From NCBI GenBank assembly GCA_902477055.1, contig CABSFY010000006.1, positions 1-37,815 of the forward strand: 37,815 nt of DNA, in the 5' to 3' direction. The translations under genes and the position numbers were made by a program. This document shows positions 22,911-31,643 of the stretch, piece after piece; position 1 is the stretch's first letter; each line of letters opens with the position of its first letter. Under the pieces are notes generated by a model, which worked only from the letters and a program-made list of their open reading frames with translations, made no database searches and was not told the origin of the DNA. This DNA is from an uncultured Eubacteriales bacterium (lineage in GTDB: Bacteria > Bacillota > Clostridia > Oscillospirales > Oscillospiraceae).

Positions 22911-23975
22911 ATGGGCTATCTTGATACGTTAAACACCGAAGTACGGGACTATTTCCGCATCCTGTCGCCGGAATTTCCGGGCTGGCTGCTCGATTACCTC
23001 GAAACCCCGGCCCTGCGGCGCATCGGCGGCATCAGCATGAGCTGCGGCACGGACTATTCGCCGTGCTTCCATTTCCGCTACTGGTACTCCAACCTCGATC
23101 ACAGCGTCGGCGTGGCACTGATCGTTTGGCACTTTACGCATGATAAAAAGCAGGCCCTCGCCGGCCTGCTGCACGATATCGCCGTGCCGGTGTTCAAGCA
23201 CTGCATCGACTTTATGAACGGCGATGCGCAGACGCAGGAATCCACCGAGGAGCGCACCTCCGAGCTGATCCGCACCTCGCCGGAGCTGATGGCGCTGCTG
23301 CGCCGCGACGGCATCGCGCCGGAGGAGGTCGAGGACTATAAACTCTATCCCATTGCAGACAACGCCACGCCGCGCCTGTCAGCCGACCGGTTTGAGTACA
23401 CCTTCTCCAGCGGGCTGACGTTCTTTCGCGTGTGGGAATTGGCAGCCATTCGGCGCGTTTATGAGAACGTAACGGTCCTGAAAAACGAGGACGGCACGGA
23501 TGAGCTGGGCTTTCGTGATCTGTCCGTCTGCGAGGACTATATCGACACCGCCGCGCAGCTCTGGTATCAATGGGTCAGCGACAAGGACCGGACGGTCATG
23601 CAGTTTCTGGCCGATATCTGCCGGTCGATGGCGGCGGCCGGATATCTGACGGCGGATGAGCTGTACACGCTGTCAGAGCGCGAGGTGATCGAACGCATCC
23701 GGACCTGCCCGGACCGGTATCTGGCCGAGTGCTTCCGGCTGTTTCAGGCGGCGGACGAGGTTTACGTCAGCCCAGTGCCGGTCGAGGGCCGCTACTGCAT
23801 CAACGTCACGACGAAAACGCGCTACGTCGCCCCACTGGTCCAAACGCGGCACGGAGTGGAGCGCGTCAACCGCCTGTCCCGCCGTGCTGCCGACTGCATC
23901 GCCGCCTACCTCGCCAGCCCCAAGGGCGGCCGCTACACCGGCTTTGACTTCCCCTTCCGGCCCTACGGGAAATAA
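22911..23975 (+). CDS. HD-domain phosphohydrolase-like protein
   Basis: The 354-residue soluble protein has an N-terminal HD domain. A metal His lies in SNLDHSVGVALIVWHF near residue 64 and the His-Asp pair in GLLHDIAVPVFKH near residue 86, followed by a helical region and an Arg-rich C-terminus. The early LETPALRRIGGI and YSNLDHSVGV layout recalls dGTPase/SAMHD1-like HD proteins, in which the domain follows a short substrate-binding helix. Such enzymes remove phosphates from nucleotides, but no specific substrate can be read here. ATG follows AAAAAGGAGAGCGTT, placed directly after the 151-bp repeat. It is transcribed alone or with the upstream membrane protein. Confidence 0.82.
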   Translation: MGYLDTLNTEVRDYFRILSPEFPGWLLDYLETPALRRIGGISMSCGTDYSPCFHFRYWYSNLDHSVGVALIVWHFTHDKKQALAGLLHDIAVPVFKHCIDFMNGDAQTQESTEERTSELIRTSPELMALLRRDGIAPEEVEDYKLYPIADNATPRLSADRFEYTFSSGLTFFRVWELAAIRRVYENVTVLKNEDGTDELGFRDLSVCEDYIDTAAQLWYQWVSDKDRTVMQFLADICRSMAAAGYLTADELYTLSEREVIERIRTCPDRYLAECFRLFQAADEVYVSPVPVEGRYCINVTTKTRYVAPLVQTRHGVERVNRLSRRAADCIAAYLASPKGGRYTGFDFPFRPYGK

Positions 23976-24034
23976 CCCCTACCCCTCTCAATGCTGCGCT
24001 CTAAGATTGCTACAGCCGGAGAAATCTGCCGATT

Positions 24035-24138
24035 TTGTCATTGCGAGGAGCGAAGCGACGCGGCAATCCGTAACTCCCGTCCTTTTCGCTTCTGCACTCT
24101 GAGATTGCCACGGCCCTTGCAGGGCCTCGCAATGACAA
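24035..24138. repeat. 104-bp palindromic repeat (GTCATTGCGAGG type)
   Basis: The unit is bounded by perfect 14-base inverted ends, TTGTCATTGCGAGG at 24035-24048 and CCTCGCAATGACAA at 24125-24138. The left arm continues AGCGAAGCGACGCGGCAATC and the right arm begins GATTGCCACGGCCC, which matches a dispersed palindrome known from many bacterial genomes (recognised from memory). The rest of the 256-base gap between the HD gene and yfhO holds only the terminator. Confidence 0.8.
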
Positions 24139-24185
24139 GACGAGGAGCAATTTCGTTGCATCAGCATACCGATATAGTAAAAAGT

Positions 24186-24230
24186 CCGCCCCGTGAATGG
24201 CGAAAACCATTCGCGGGGCGGGGATTTTTT
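24186..24230. terminator. bidirectional terminator between HD gene and yfhO
   Basis: A 15-base stem with one G-T pair (CCGCCCCGTGAATGG with CCATTCGCGGGGCGG) is followed by six T on the plus strand and by a T5 run on the minus strand. It separates the convergent HD-domain and yfhO genes. Confidence 0.9.
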
Positions 24231-24231
24231 G

Positions 24232-27200
24232 TCATTCCGATGCCGGCGGAGCTTCTTCTTCCGCTGCATCCCCGGCGGGAGCGTCCGGGGTGGCTCCCGG
24301 GGCCGCGTCATCGGGCATTTCCTCGGTTTCGGACGGCTCCCCGTCCGCAGCCTCTGTAGCTTCCTCGTTCTCTGCCGCTTCTTCGGCGTCCGGCTCCTCC
24401 CATTCCGTCCCCTTCAGATAGGCGCTCAGGTCGGGAAGGTCGTCGGTGGCTTCGGTATAGTCCGCGTCGGGGTCGAAAATGCCCAGTGCGTCGAGATGCT
24501 CCTCCAGAACGAATTCCTCACCGTCACGCTCCGTCGTCTGCTCCGCAGTGGGCGGGTCGGGTAGGAGGGTGAAGCCGCGCTTGCGCCGCAGCAGGAGCAG
24601 CAGCGCAAAGACCAGCAGACCGCCGAGGGTAATCAGCGCACCCGTTTTCAGGCCCGGCGCGGTGAAGCGCAGCTCGATGTCGTGCATTCCGGCGGTCAGC
24701 GGGATGGCGATGACCGCGTCGGAGAGCTTCACGTTCTCGGCCTTGGGATCGTAGGTCGCGGCCAGCTCGACCGCCTTGCCGTCAACGTAAGCGGTCCAGC
24801 CCTTTTCGTAGGGAATGGACGTATACAGCAGGCCGTCCTGCTTGACGGCGATCGTGCCGCGAATTCTGGTGTCGCTGAAGGCCGTCAAAATCAGCGGCTC
24901 GTCACGCAGCAGCTCGATTCCCGTATCCAGTGCCGCGTCATTTTGCCGCGCAAATTCCAGCCGGAAGGTCGTCCCCTTGCCGGAGGCAATGTCAAAGCGC
25001 AGCGACAGCGCATCTCCGGCCTCGAGGTCGCCGAGGCAGAACACCGTCCGCGCCGAGATGTCCAGCGTCTGCACCAGCTCGTCGTTGCGGTAGACCTTGA
25101 CCTTGCGGGTCTTGGTCTCCGGGCGGTAGAGGCTGAATGCGTACACCCCGTCGGCGGGAATTTCATAATTGACATGAAATTCGTTGCTCTCGCCGCCGTT
25201 GGCGGTGGAGTAGCGATATAGGTCAAGCTCGCTGCCCTCGACGGTGAGGGTGCAGCCGTCCGGCGCTTCCAGATTCGTCGCGCCGAGATAGGTATACAGC
25301 GGCTCGTCCAGCCCCGTGGCCAGCCGGAACAGCTCCGCCTGCTCCTGTAAGGGCTTCGTGCTGCCGCTTGCTGCAACAAAATCCGCCAACGCGCCGTCGG
25401 TCATAAAGCCGAACGCAACGTACGCCTTGTTGCGCAGCAGGCTGACCTCGTCGGTGCGCAGGACCAGCTCGTTGTAGCTCGCGTCGTGCTGGCTGCCGGT
25501 GCGGTCGAGCAGGTATTTGAGGCCCAGCATTGTGTTGGCAAAGGGCGTGTTTTCGTAATAGGCATAGCGGTTGCTGCCCGGCCACGAGGCCAGTCCCAGC
25601 GAGCCACTGAAGCGATTGAAATTGACGTTCGTCGAGGAATTAAAGACCGTCACGCCGTGGTAGCCGTTGAGCGCACCGTCGTTGAGTGTCTGCGTCTGCG
25701 TGACCTCGGTGCGGTAGAACAGCTCGCTGTCGTTCTCGCGCATGAAGGTCAGGAGCTGCTGCACGTCGGCGTTGCTCTGCGGGTAGCCCGTGCGGCCGGA
25801 AACACCGACCTTGGCAACGCCGAGCGCGAAAGAAAGCGTCATTTCACAAAGCAAAATCACACTCAGCCCAACGCCCGCGAGCTTCTGCCGCGACCGCGCG
25901 GGGGACGCAACGGCAAAGCAGACCAGCACTGCCAGGAGAATGACTCCGCCGACCAGCACCGGCCGCAGCGCCTCGTCGAGCGTGAACCAACCGTTGACCA
26001 GCAGCCCGGCACCGATCAGGCCAATGACCGCAAGCGTCCATTTTTTCAGCCCGCCGAGCTGCGTATAGGCGCGGTACGCCATACAGATCAGCACGAAGCA
26101 GGACAGGAAGCTGAACCGGTACGGCAGCATATTCGGAAAGTGGAAGCCGTGCCAGATATAATCCAGTACGCGGAAGGTATAGCTCAACAGGAACAACAGC
26201 AGCAGCGCGAGGCTGAAAAGCTTTTCACGCAGCCGGATTTTTCCGTTGCAGCAGAAGCTGACCGCCAGCAGCACCGTGGCGAAGCCGCAGAACACGTTCG
26301 GCAGGCCGTCCATCGAGGTCACGGTCCCGGCGGGCAGGAGATTGGCCAGTACCTTCCGCGCCGCCGTCAGCAGGCCCGGCAGGGTCTGCCCGGTCAGCAC
26401 GCTCCAGACGGTCTGGTCCGCGCCGATCGTCCCGTAGGCACCCTCAACCATGTTCAGCGCCAACAGCTCCGGGAATTTTCCCTCTGAGGAATACGTCCCC
26501 TGCATGGCCAGCAGCGTTGGCACAAGCAGCACCGCCGCGATGGCGATGCCGATGAGCGTGCAGATGCCGATGCGCGTAAAGCGGCGAAGGAAGCCGACAA
26601 AGCCGTTCGGCTGAAGGATACAATAGCCGATGAAGCACAGGAGAACGAAAATGCAGCAGAAATATGCAATGTAATAGCTGCACCACAGGCTCAGCGCCAG
26701 CGTGATGGTATACAGCCGGAACTTCCCGTCGCGCAGGAGGCTGACCATACCTGCGATGAGCAGCGGCAGCAGCGCAAACGTATCCAGCCAGATGATATTC
26801 CAGTAATAGCCGCACGCCCACGCGCACATCGCGTAACACAGCGCGAATAACGGCGAGGCCCAGTCGAATTTTCGGAATGTGATGCGCAGAAAATGCCCGA
26901 AAAACAGGCCCGCCAGCGAGATTTTCAGCACCGTCGCCAGTGCGTAGAACTCCCGCAGGAACTTCAGCGGCACCAGCGCCGACAGCAGGTACAGCGGCGA
27001 GGAAAGATAGTACGCAAACAGCGACAGATACGTGTTGCCCATGCCAACGTCCCATGTGTATTGCAGCGAACCGCCGCTGCGCAGCTTTTCGCGGAAGGAC
27101 ACAAGGAAGGGGTAATACTGATGCCACCCGTCGCTGGCCATAATCTGCTTGTCCCCCACGGGGAACAGCCCCGCGACGGCAAACGAGATGCAGGCGATGA

Positions 27201-27270
27201 CGAACGGCAGCAAAAACGACAGCCAAAGCTGCTTTTTGACCGGGGAGCGTTGGTCTAAACTACGTTTCAT
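24232..27270 (-). CDS. YfhO family membrane protein, with acidic C-terminal tail
   Basis: The 1012-residue protein matches YfhO: a short cytoplasmic head, a first helix (WLSFLLPFVIACISFAVAGLF), and the acidic loop-one segment SDGWHQYYPFLVSFREKL expected of GT-C-type glycosyltransferases. About 12 more helices follow, then a large extracytoplasmic beta domain and a final helix (LITLGGLLVFALLLLL). YfhO proteins add sugars to lipoteichoic acid or related surface polymers using a lipid-linked donor. After the last helix and RRKRG there is an unusual cytoplasmic tail of ~113 residues, rich in Glu, Asp, Ala and Pro. This makes it longer than typical YfhO (about 860). GGAGG precedes the ATG at 27270, which overlaps the stop of the pyridoxamine kinase gene (ATGA). 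Confidence 0.9.
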   Translation of the reverse strand: MKRSLDQRSPVKKQLWLSFLLPFVIACISFAVAGLFPVGDKQIMASDGWHQYYPFLVSFREKLRSGGSLQYTWDVGMGNTYLSLFAYYLSSPLYLLSALVPLKFLREFYALATVLKISLAGLFFGHFLRITFRKFDWASPLFALCYAMCAWACGYYWNIIWLDTFALLPLLIAGMVSLLRDGKFRLYTITLALSLWCSYYIAYFCCIFVLLCFIGYCILQPNGFVGFLRRFTRIGICTLIGIAIAAVLLVPTLLAMQGTYSSEGKFPELLALNMVEGAYGTIGADQTVWSVLTGQTLPGLLTAARKVLANLLPAGTVTSMDGLPNVFCGFATVLLAVSFCCNGKIRLREKLFSLALLLLFLLSYTFRVLDYIWHGFHFPNMLPYRFSFLSCFVLICMAYRAYTQLGGLKKWTLAVIGLIGAGLLVNGWFTLDEALRPVLVGGVILLAVLVCFAVASPARSRQKLAGVGLSVILLCEMTLSFALGVAKVGVSGRTGYPQSNADVQQLLTFMRENDSELFYRTEVTQTQTLNDGALNGYHGVTVFNSSTNVNFNRFSGSLGLASWPGSNRYAYYENTPFANTMLGLKYLLDRTGSQHDASYNELVLRTDEVSLLRNKAYVAFGFMTDGALADFVAASGSTKPLQEQAELFRLATGLDEPLYTYLGATNLEAPDGCTLTVEGSELDLYRYSTANGGESNEFHVNYEIPADGVYAFSLYRPETKTRKVKVYRNDELVQTLDISARTVFCLGDLEAGDALSLRFDIASGKGTTFRLEFARQNDAALDTGIELLRDEPLILTAFSDTRIRGTIAVKQDGLLYTSIPYEKGWTAYVDGKAVELAATYDPKAENVKLSDAVIAIPLTAGMHDIELRFTAPGLKTGALITLGGLLVFALLLLLRRKRGFTLLPDPPTAEQTTERDGEEFVLEEHLDALGIFDPDADYTEATDDLPDLSAYLKGTEWEEPDAEEAAENEEATEAADGEPSETEEMPDDAAPGATPDAPAGDAAEEEAPPASE

Positions 27271-28115
27271 ATTTTATCCTCCGTTTGCGGCAGGCGGGAG
27301 AGCAGCCGCATGAGTTCGGGCAGCGTTGCTTCAAAGCTCACGCCGTACCACCGGCGCTCCGGGTCGCCCAGCGTCGCGTTGAGCGTCAGAGCAGCATAGT
27401 CGGCGGCCAGCGTCAGCGCCTCCGGCAGTGACCTTCCGAGCGTCAGCGCTCCCGCCGCCGTCGCGGCAAACAGGTCGCCCGCGCCATGGAACACCGCCGG
27501 GAGATACGGCGACGTGTGCAGCCAGAGCGGCCCGCCGGGCTGCATCGCGGCCACGCCCACCGTCTTTTCGTCGAGCCGAACGCCGGTGATGACCGCATTT
27601 TTCGTCCCCAGCGCCAGCAGGCCCTCCAGCAGCCGCCGCAGATAAGCCTCCGTATGCGCCGCGCGGTATTCGATATCGGTCAAAAGACACGCTTCTGTCA
27701 CGTTGGGCGTCAGCACATCCGCGTGGCCGCACAGCTTGCGCAGCTTTTCCGGAAAATTGTCGGCGAAGCCCGCGTACAGCCGCCCATGGTCGCCCATGAC
27801 GGGGTCGACAAAGCGCAGCGGCGCGGGAAATTCGTCAAAAAACCGCAGCACCAGCGCGATCTGCTCCGCAGAGCCGAGGTAGCCGGTATAAATCGTGTCA
27901 AATTGCAAGTTTTGCTGTTTCCAATGGTCGATCATCTCCGGGAGCCACGCGGTCAGATCGTGGCTGACGAAGCCGTCGAAGGCCGTGTGCGCCGAAAGCA
28001 GCGCCGTCGGCAGCGCGGCTGCCTCCAGCCCCATCGCCGACAAAACCGGCAGCGCAATGGTCTGAGAGCATTTCCCAATGCAGGAAAAATCCTGAATACT
28101 GGCGATTCGTTTCAT
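27267..28115 (-). CDS. pdxY: pyridoxamine/pyridoxal kinase
   Basis: The 282-residue ribokinase-fold enzyme phosphorylates pyridoxal, pyridoxine or pyridoxamine with ATP to make the cofactor PLP or its precursor in the vitamin B6 salvage path. Family marks are SIQDFSCIGKCSQTIALPVLS near the N-terminus, DPVMGDHGRLY near residue 110, LTPNVTEACLL, and the anion-hole and catalytic FHGAGDLFAATAAGAL near residue 215. ATG at 28115 is chosen because GAGGAATC lies before it; an ATG 12 bases upstream is an alternative. It is the first gene of a coupled pair with yfhO. No functional link between the two is known to me. Confidence 0.92.
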   Translation of the reverse strand: MKRIASIQDFSCIGKCSQTIALPVLSAMGLEAAALPTALLSAHTAFDGFVSHDLTAWLPEMIDHWKQQNLQFDTIYTGYLGSAEQIALVLRFFDEFPAPLRFVDPVMGDHGRLYAGFADNFPEKLRKLCGHADVLTPNVTEACLLTDIEYRAAHTEAYLRRLLEGLLALGTKNAVITGVRLDEKTVGVAAMQPGGPLWLHTSPYLPAVFHGAGDLFAATAAGALTLGRSLPEALTLAADYAALTLNATLGDPERRWYGVSFEATLPELMRLLSRLPQTEDKI

Positions 28116-28275
28116 CTGATTCCTCATATAAGACGCCGCCCGCCGGGCCGCGTTCCAAATTTTTTTGCGTTTCTTTTTTATTATAGTATATTCTGCCCGG
28201 AAAAGGAAGTCCCCGGCGGAAAAATCGTCTTTTTCGACGAAAAAAGAAAAAAATACAGATTTTGTGGTTTGGGGC

Positions 28276-28303
28276 TTGCATTTACCACAAGATATAGTAT
28301 AAT
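28276..28303 (+). promoter_or_regulatory. nrdD promoter with NrdR-box-like site
   Basis: TTGCAT (28276-28281), 16-base spacer, TATAAT (28298-28303). The 16 bases 28285-28300 (CCACAAGATATAGTAT) match the NrdR operator consensus ACACWATATVTWGTGT at 13 positions and overlap the -10, where a repressor would block transcription. NrdR boxes usually occur in pairs; a second is only weakly visible near 28252-28267. Confidence 0.5.
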
Positions 28304-28322
28304 AGGGGATGCCAACACATCG

Positions 28323-28349
28323 GAGCGGAGATTTCGCCCGCTCTTTTTT
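28323..28349 (+). terminator. terminator-like hairpin in the nrdD leader
   Basis: GAGCGG/CCGCTC with a 9-base loop is followed by six T, between the nrdD promoter and its start codon. It could attenuate nrdD expression. A competing antiterminator stem is not obvious. Confidence 0.45.
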
Positions 28350-28372
28350 CACGGATACAGGGAGGAAAACAA

Positions 28373-30550
28373 ATGAAAATCATCAAGCGTAACGGCGCGG
28401 AGGCGATCTTTGACATCGGCAAGATCCGCCTAGCCATTCAAAAAGCAAACGATGTCGTCGAGGAAAAGGCGCGCATGACGCCGCTGCAAATCGACCGCAT
28501 TGCCGAGAGTGTCGCCATCCGCTGCGAGGAGATGAACCGCAGCCTGTCCGTCGAGGAGATTCAGGACCTCGTCGAGGACCAGATCATGGCGCACGGTGCG
28601 TTCGAGGTCGCGAAGCACTATATCACCTATCGGTACACCCGCACCCTCGTCCGCCAGTCCAACACCACCGACGACCGCATCCTCAGCCTCATCGAGTGCA
28701 ACAACGAGGAGGTCAAGCAGGAAAACGCCAACAAAAATCCGACCATCAACGCCGTGCAGCGCGACTATATGGCCGGTGAGGTGTCCAAGGACATCACCCG
28801 CCGCATTCTTCTGCCGCAGGAGGTTGTCGAGGCACATGAGGCAGGCATCATCCACTTCCACGACGCGGATTACTATGCGCAGCATATGCACAACTGCGAC
28901 CTGGTCAATCTGGAGGATATGCTGCAAAACGGCACCGTCATTTCCGGCACGCTGATCGAAAAGCCGCATTCCTTCTCCACCGCCTGCAACATCGCCACGC
29001 AGATCATCGCGCAGGTCGCCTCCAACCAGTACGGCGGCCAGTCCATCAGCCTGACGCACCTGGCCCCGTTCGTCGAGGTCAGCCGCCGCAAGATTCGCAA
29101 GACCGTCGAGGCCGAGGTCGCGGCGCTGGGCGTGGAGCCGACGGAGGAAAAAATCTCCGCCATCGTCGAGCAGCGTCTGCGTGAGGAGATCCAGCGCGGC
29201 GTACAGACCATCCAGTATCAGGTCGTCACGCTCATGACCACAAACGGCCAGGCCCCGTTCATCACCGTGTTCATGTACCTCGGCGAGGCGCGGAACGAGC
29301 AGGAGAAGAAGGACCTCGCCATCATCATCGAGGAAACGCTCCGCCAGCGCTATCAGGGCGTGAAAAACGAAAAGGGTGTGTGGATCACCCCCGCTTTCCC
29401 GAAGCTCATCTATGTGCTGGAGGAGGACAATATCCGCGAGGATTCGCCCTATTTCTATCTGACGCGCCTTGCCGCCGAATGCACCGCCCGCCGCATGGTC
29501 CCGGATTATATCTCCGAGAAGAAAATGCTGGAGCTGAAGGTGGACAAAAATGGCGAGGGCCACTGCTACACCTGCATGGGCTGCCGCAGCTTCCTGACGC
29601 CCTATGTGGACGAAAACGGCAAGCCGAAGTATTACGGCCGCTTCAATCAGGGCGTTGTGACGATCAATCTGGTCGATGTCGCGCTCTCGTCCGGCCGGGA
29701 TATGGAAAAATTCTGGCGCATCTTTGACGAACGGCTCGAGCTGTGCTACCGCGCCCTCATGTGCCGCCACAACCGGCTCAAGGGAACGCTCTCCGACGCC
29801 GCGCCGATCCTCTGGCAGTACGGCGCACTGGCCCGGCTGGAAAAGGGCGAGCCGATCGACAAGCTGCTCTACGGCGGCTACTCGACCATCTCGCTGGGCT
29901 ACGCGGGGCTGTATGAGTGCGTCAAATACATGACCGGCAAGTCCCACACCGATCCGTCGGCGACCCCGTTCGCGCTGGACGTAATGCGTTACATGAATGC
30001 CGCCTGCAATAAATGGAAGGCCGAAAACAATATGGACTTCAGCCTTTACGGCACGCCGCTGGAATCCACGACCTATAAATTTGCAAAATGCCTGCAAAAG
30101 CGCTTTGGCATCATCCCCGGTGTGACGGACAAGTCCTATATCACCAATTCCTATCACATCCACGTGACCGAGCCAGTCAACGCCTTTGACAAGCTCGGCT
30201 TCGAGGCGCAGTTCCAGGCGCTCTCCCCCGGCGGTGCGATCAGCTACGTCGAGGTCCCGGATATGCAGAACAATATCGATGCCGTTCTGGAGATCATGCG
30301 CTACATCTATGACCATATTATGTATGCCGAATTGAACACGAAAAGCGACTATTGTCAAGTCTGCGGCTACGACGGTGAGATCGACGTGATCGAGGATGCC
30401 GACGGCAAGCTCGTCTGGACCTGCCCCAATTGCGGCAACACCGACCAGAGCAAGCTCAACGTCGCCCGCCGTACCTGCGGCTACATCGGCACGCAGTTCT
30501 GGAATCAGGGCCGCACGCAGGAGATCAAGGAGCGCGTGCTGCACCTGTAA
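28373..30550 (+). CDS. nrdD: anaerobic ribonucleoside-triphosphate reductase (class III)
   Basis: The 725-residue glycyl-radical enzyme reduces ribonucleoside triphosphates to deoxy forms without oxygen. Residues ~1-95 form the ATP-cone that senses dATP/ATP (KRNGAEAIFDIGKIRLAI onward). The catalytic barrel follows, with HMHNCDLVNLE and the GHCYTCMGCRSFL region. Near residue 661 begins the zinc site (YCQVCGY, then CPNCGN), and the glycyl-radical segment RRTCGYIG lies near residue 700. ATG follows GGAGGAAAACAA. The activating radical-SAM enzyme NrdG, usually next door, is absent from this window; an amidohydrolase gene follows after 15 bases. Confidence 0.96.
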   Translation: MKIIKRNGAEAIFDIGKIRLAIQKANDVVEEKARMTPLQIDRIAESVAIRCEEMNRSLSVEEIQDLVEDQIMAHGAFEVAKHYITYRYTRTLVRQSNTTDDRILSLIECNNEEVKQENANKNPTINAVQRDYMAGEVSKDITRRILLPQEVVEAHEAGIIHFHDADYYAQHMHNCDLVNLEDMLQNGTVISGTLIEKPHSFSTACNIATQIIAQVASNQYGGQSISLTHLAPFVEVSRRKIRKTVEAEVAALGVEPTEEKISAIVEQRLREEIQRGVQTIQYQVVTLMTTNGQAPFITVFMYLGEARNEQEKKDLAIIIEETLRQRYQGVKNEKGVWITPAFPKLIYVLEEDNIREDSPYFYLTRLAAECTARRMVPDYISEKKMLELKVDKNGEGHCYTCMGCRSFLTPYVDENGKPKYYGRFNQGVVTINLVDVALSSGRDMEKFWRIFDERLELCYRALMCRHNRLKGTLSDAAPILWQYGALARLEKGEPIDKLLYGGYSTISLGYAGLYECVKYMTGKSHTDPSATPFALDVMRYMNAACNKWKAENNMDFSLYGTPLESTTYKFAKCLQKRFGIIPGVTDKSYITNSYHIHVTEPVNAFDKLGFEAQFQALSPGGAISYVEVPDMQNNIDAVLEIMRYIYDHIMYAELNTKSDYCQVCGYDGEIDVIEDADGKLVWTCPNCGNTDQSKLNVARRTCGYIGTQFWNQGRTQEIKERVLHL

Positions 30551-30565
30551 GACGGGAGAACTATT

Positions 30566-31429
30566 ATGCTGGGTGATTTGCACATTCACATGATCCTCGA
30601 CGGCGTGGACTATCGCAGTGCCATCGACGCGCACCGCCGCAAGCCCGACGACGCGATCATTCGCGCACGGCTGGCAGATTATCAGGCACGCGGCGTGACC
30701 TTCCTGCGCGACGGCGGCGACGCGAAGGATGTCGGCTACCGCGCCCGGGTCCTCGCCCGCGACTACGGCATCGACTACCGCACACCGATTTTCCCCATCC
30801 ACAAGCAGGGCCACTACGGCGCATTCATCGGCCGTGGCTATGCCGACTTCGACGGCTACCGGCGGCTGCTGGACGAGCTGCGGCGCGGCCGGGCGGATTT
30901 CGTCAAGCTGATGATTTCGGGCCTGATCGACTTCTCCCGCCGGAACACGCTGACTGAGCCGTCACTTGACGCAGAAGAAATTTTTGCCCTTATCGACGAG
31001 GCGCACGACCGCGGCTACGCTGTGATGGTCCATGCCAACGGCGACGAGGCGGTCACGGCGGCGCTGGATGCCGGAGTGGAATCGATCGAGCACGGTGCCT
31101 TTTTGAGCGAGGAAACCCTCCGGCGTATGGCCGTGACGCGGACGCTCTGGGTCCCGACGCTCTCGACGATCGGCAATCTGATCGGCTGCGGCCGCTATCC
31201 CGATGCTGCCCTGCGCGAGCTGCTGCAAAAGCAGCAGGAAAAGGTTTCCTTCGTCGCCCAAAACGGCGGCCGCATCGGCCTCGGCAGCGACGCGGGTGCT
31301 TATCGCGTCCTCCACGGGCAGGCCGTCTTGGACGAGCTTCGCTATCTGTCAGCCGCCCTCGGCGACCAGACGGAAGCCCTCCTGACTGCCGCCGAAAACT
31401 ACGCCAAAATTGCCTTCCGCCGCGGCTGA
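30566..31429 (+). CDS. metal-dependent amidohydrolase family protein
   Basis: The 287-residue soluble enzyme has the amidohydrolase TIM-barrel metal pattern: the HxH pair in GDLHIHM at residues 6-8, a Lys in DFVKLMISG near 112, His in VMVHANG and SIEHGAF, and the final Asp in GLGSDAGA near 240. It lacks the N-terminal beta-sandwich of longer relatives. Members hydrolyse C-N bonds in cyclic amides, imidazolones or dipeptides; the substrate cannot be told. GGGAG lies before the ATG. The 15-base gap to nrdD suggests cotranscription. A strong terminator follows. Confidence 0.87.
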   Translation: MLGDLHIHMILDGVDYRSAIDAHRRKPDDAIIRARLADYQARGVTFLRDGGDAKDVGYRARVLARDYGIDYRTPIFPIHKQGHYGAFIGRGYADFDGYRRLLDELRRGRADFVKLMISGLIDFSRRNTLTEPSLDAEEIFALIDEAHDRGYAVMVHANGDEAVTAALDAGVESIEHGAFLSEETLRRMAVTRTLWVPTLSTIGNLIGCGRYPDAALRELLQKQQEKVSFVAQNGGRIGLGSDAGAYRVLHGQAVLDELRYLSAALGDQTEALLTAAENYAKIAFRRG

Positions 31430-31474
31430 GAACCAAAAAATCAGCGCCCCCGATAAATAGAGCATAAAATGAAC

Positions 31475-31524
31475 AAACTCCACGCAGAATGTCGAAATTC
31501 CAAACATTCTGCGTGGAGTTTTTC
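31475..31524 (+). terminator. rho-independent terminator after the nrdD operon
   Basis: Perfect stem of at least 16 bases (ACTCCACGCAGAATGT with ACATTCTGCGTGGAGT) followed by TTTTTC. On the minus strand it is preceded by the matching A run. Confidence 0.92.
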
Positions 31525-31551
31525 TTGCAAGCCAGTTGTACCCTCTCACGC

Positions 31552-31580
31552 TTGACAAGCTGCTGAACGCGGGATATACT
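31552..31580 (+). promoter_or_regulatory. sigma-A promoter of the unknown bicistron
   Basis: TTGACA (31552-31557), 17-base spacer, TATACT (31575-31580). Strong, about 64 bases upstream of the first start codon. Confidence 0.8.
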
Positions 31581-31643
31581 AAAATGTAAGAAAAACGATT
31601 CTGCGGTCTGCCGAGAACGCACTTGATTGAGGGGAATATTGAA

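Noticed and set aside
28304..28372. Riboswitch in the nrdD leader
   Set aside because: The leader is too short (~65 bases) and shows only one simple hairpin with a T run; no known aptamer core is visible.
28430..30814. Very long open frame (794 codons) opposite nrdD
   Set aside because: It is the mirror of a strongly biased GC-rich gene. The nrdD frame has full family motifs, while the antisense frame has none and no start signal.
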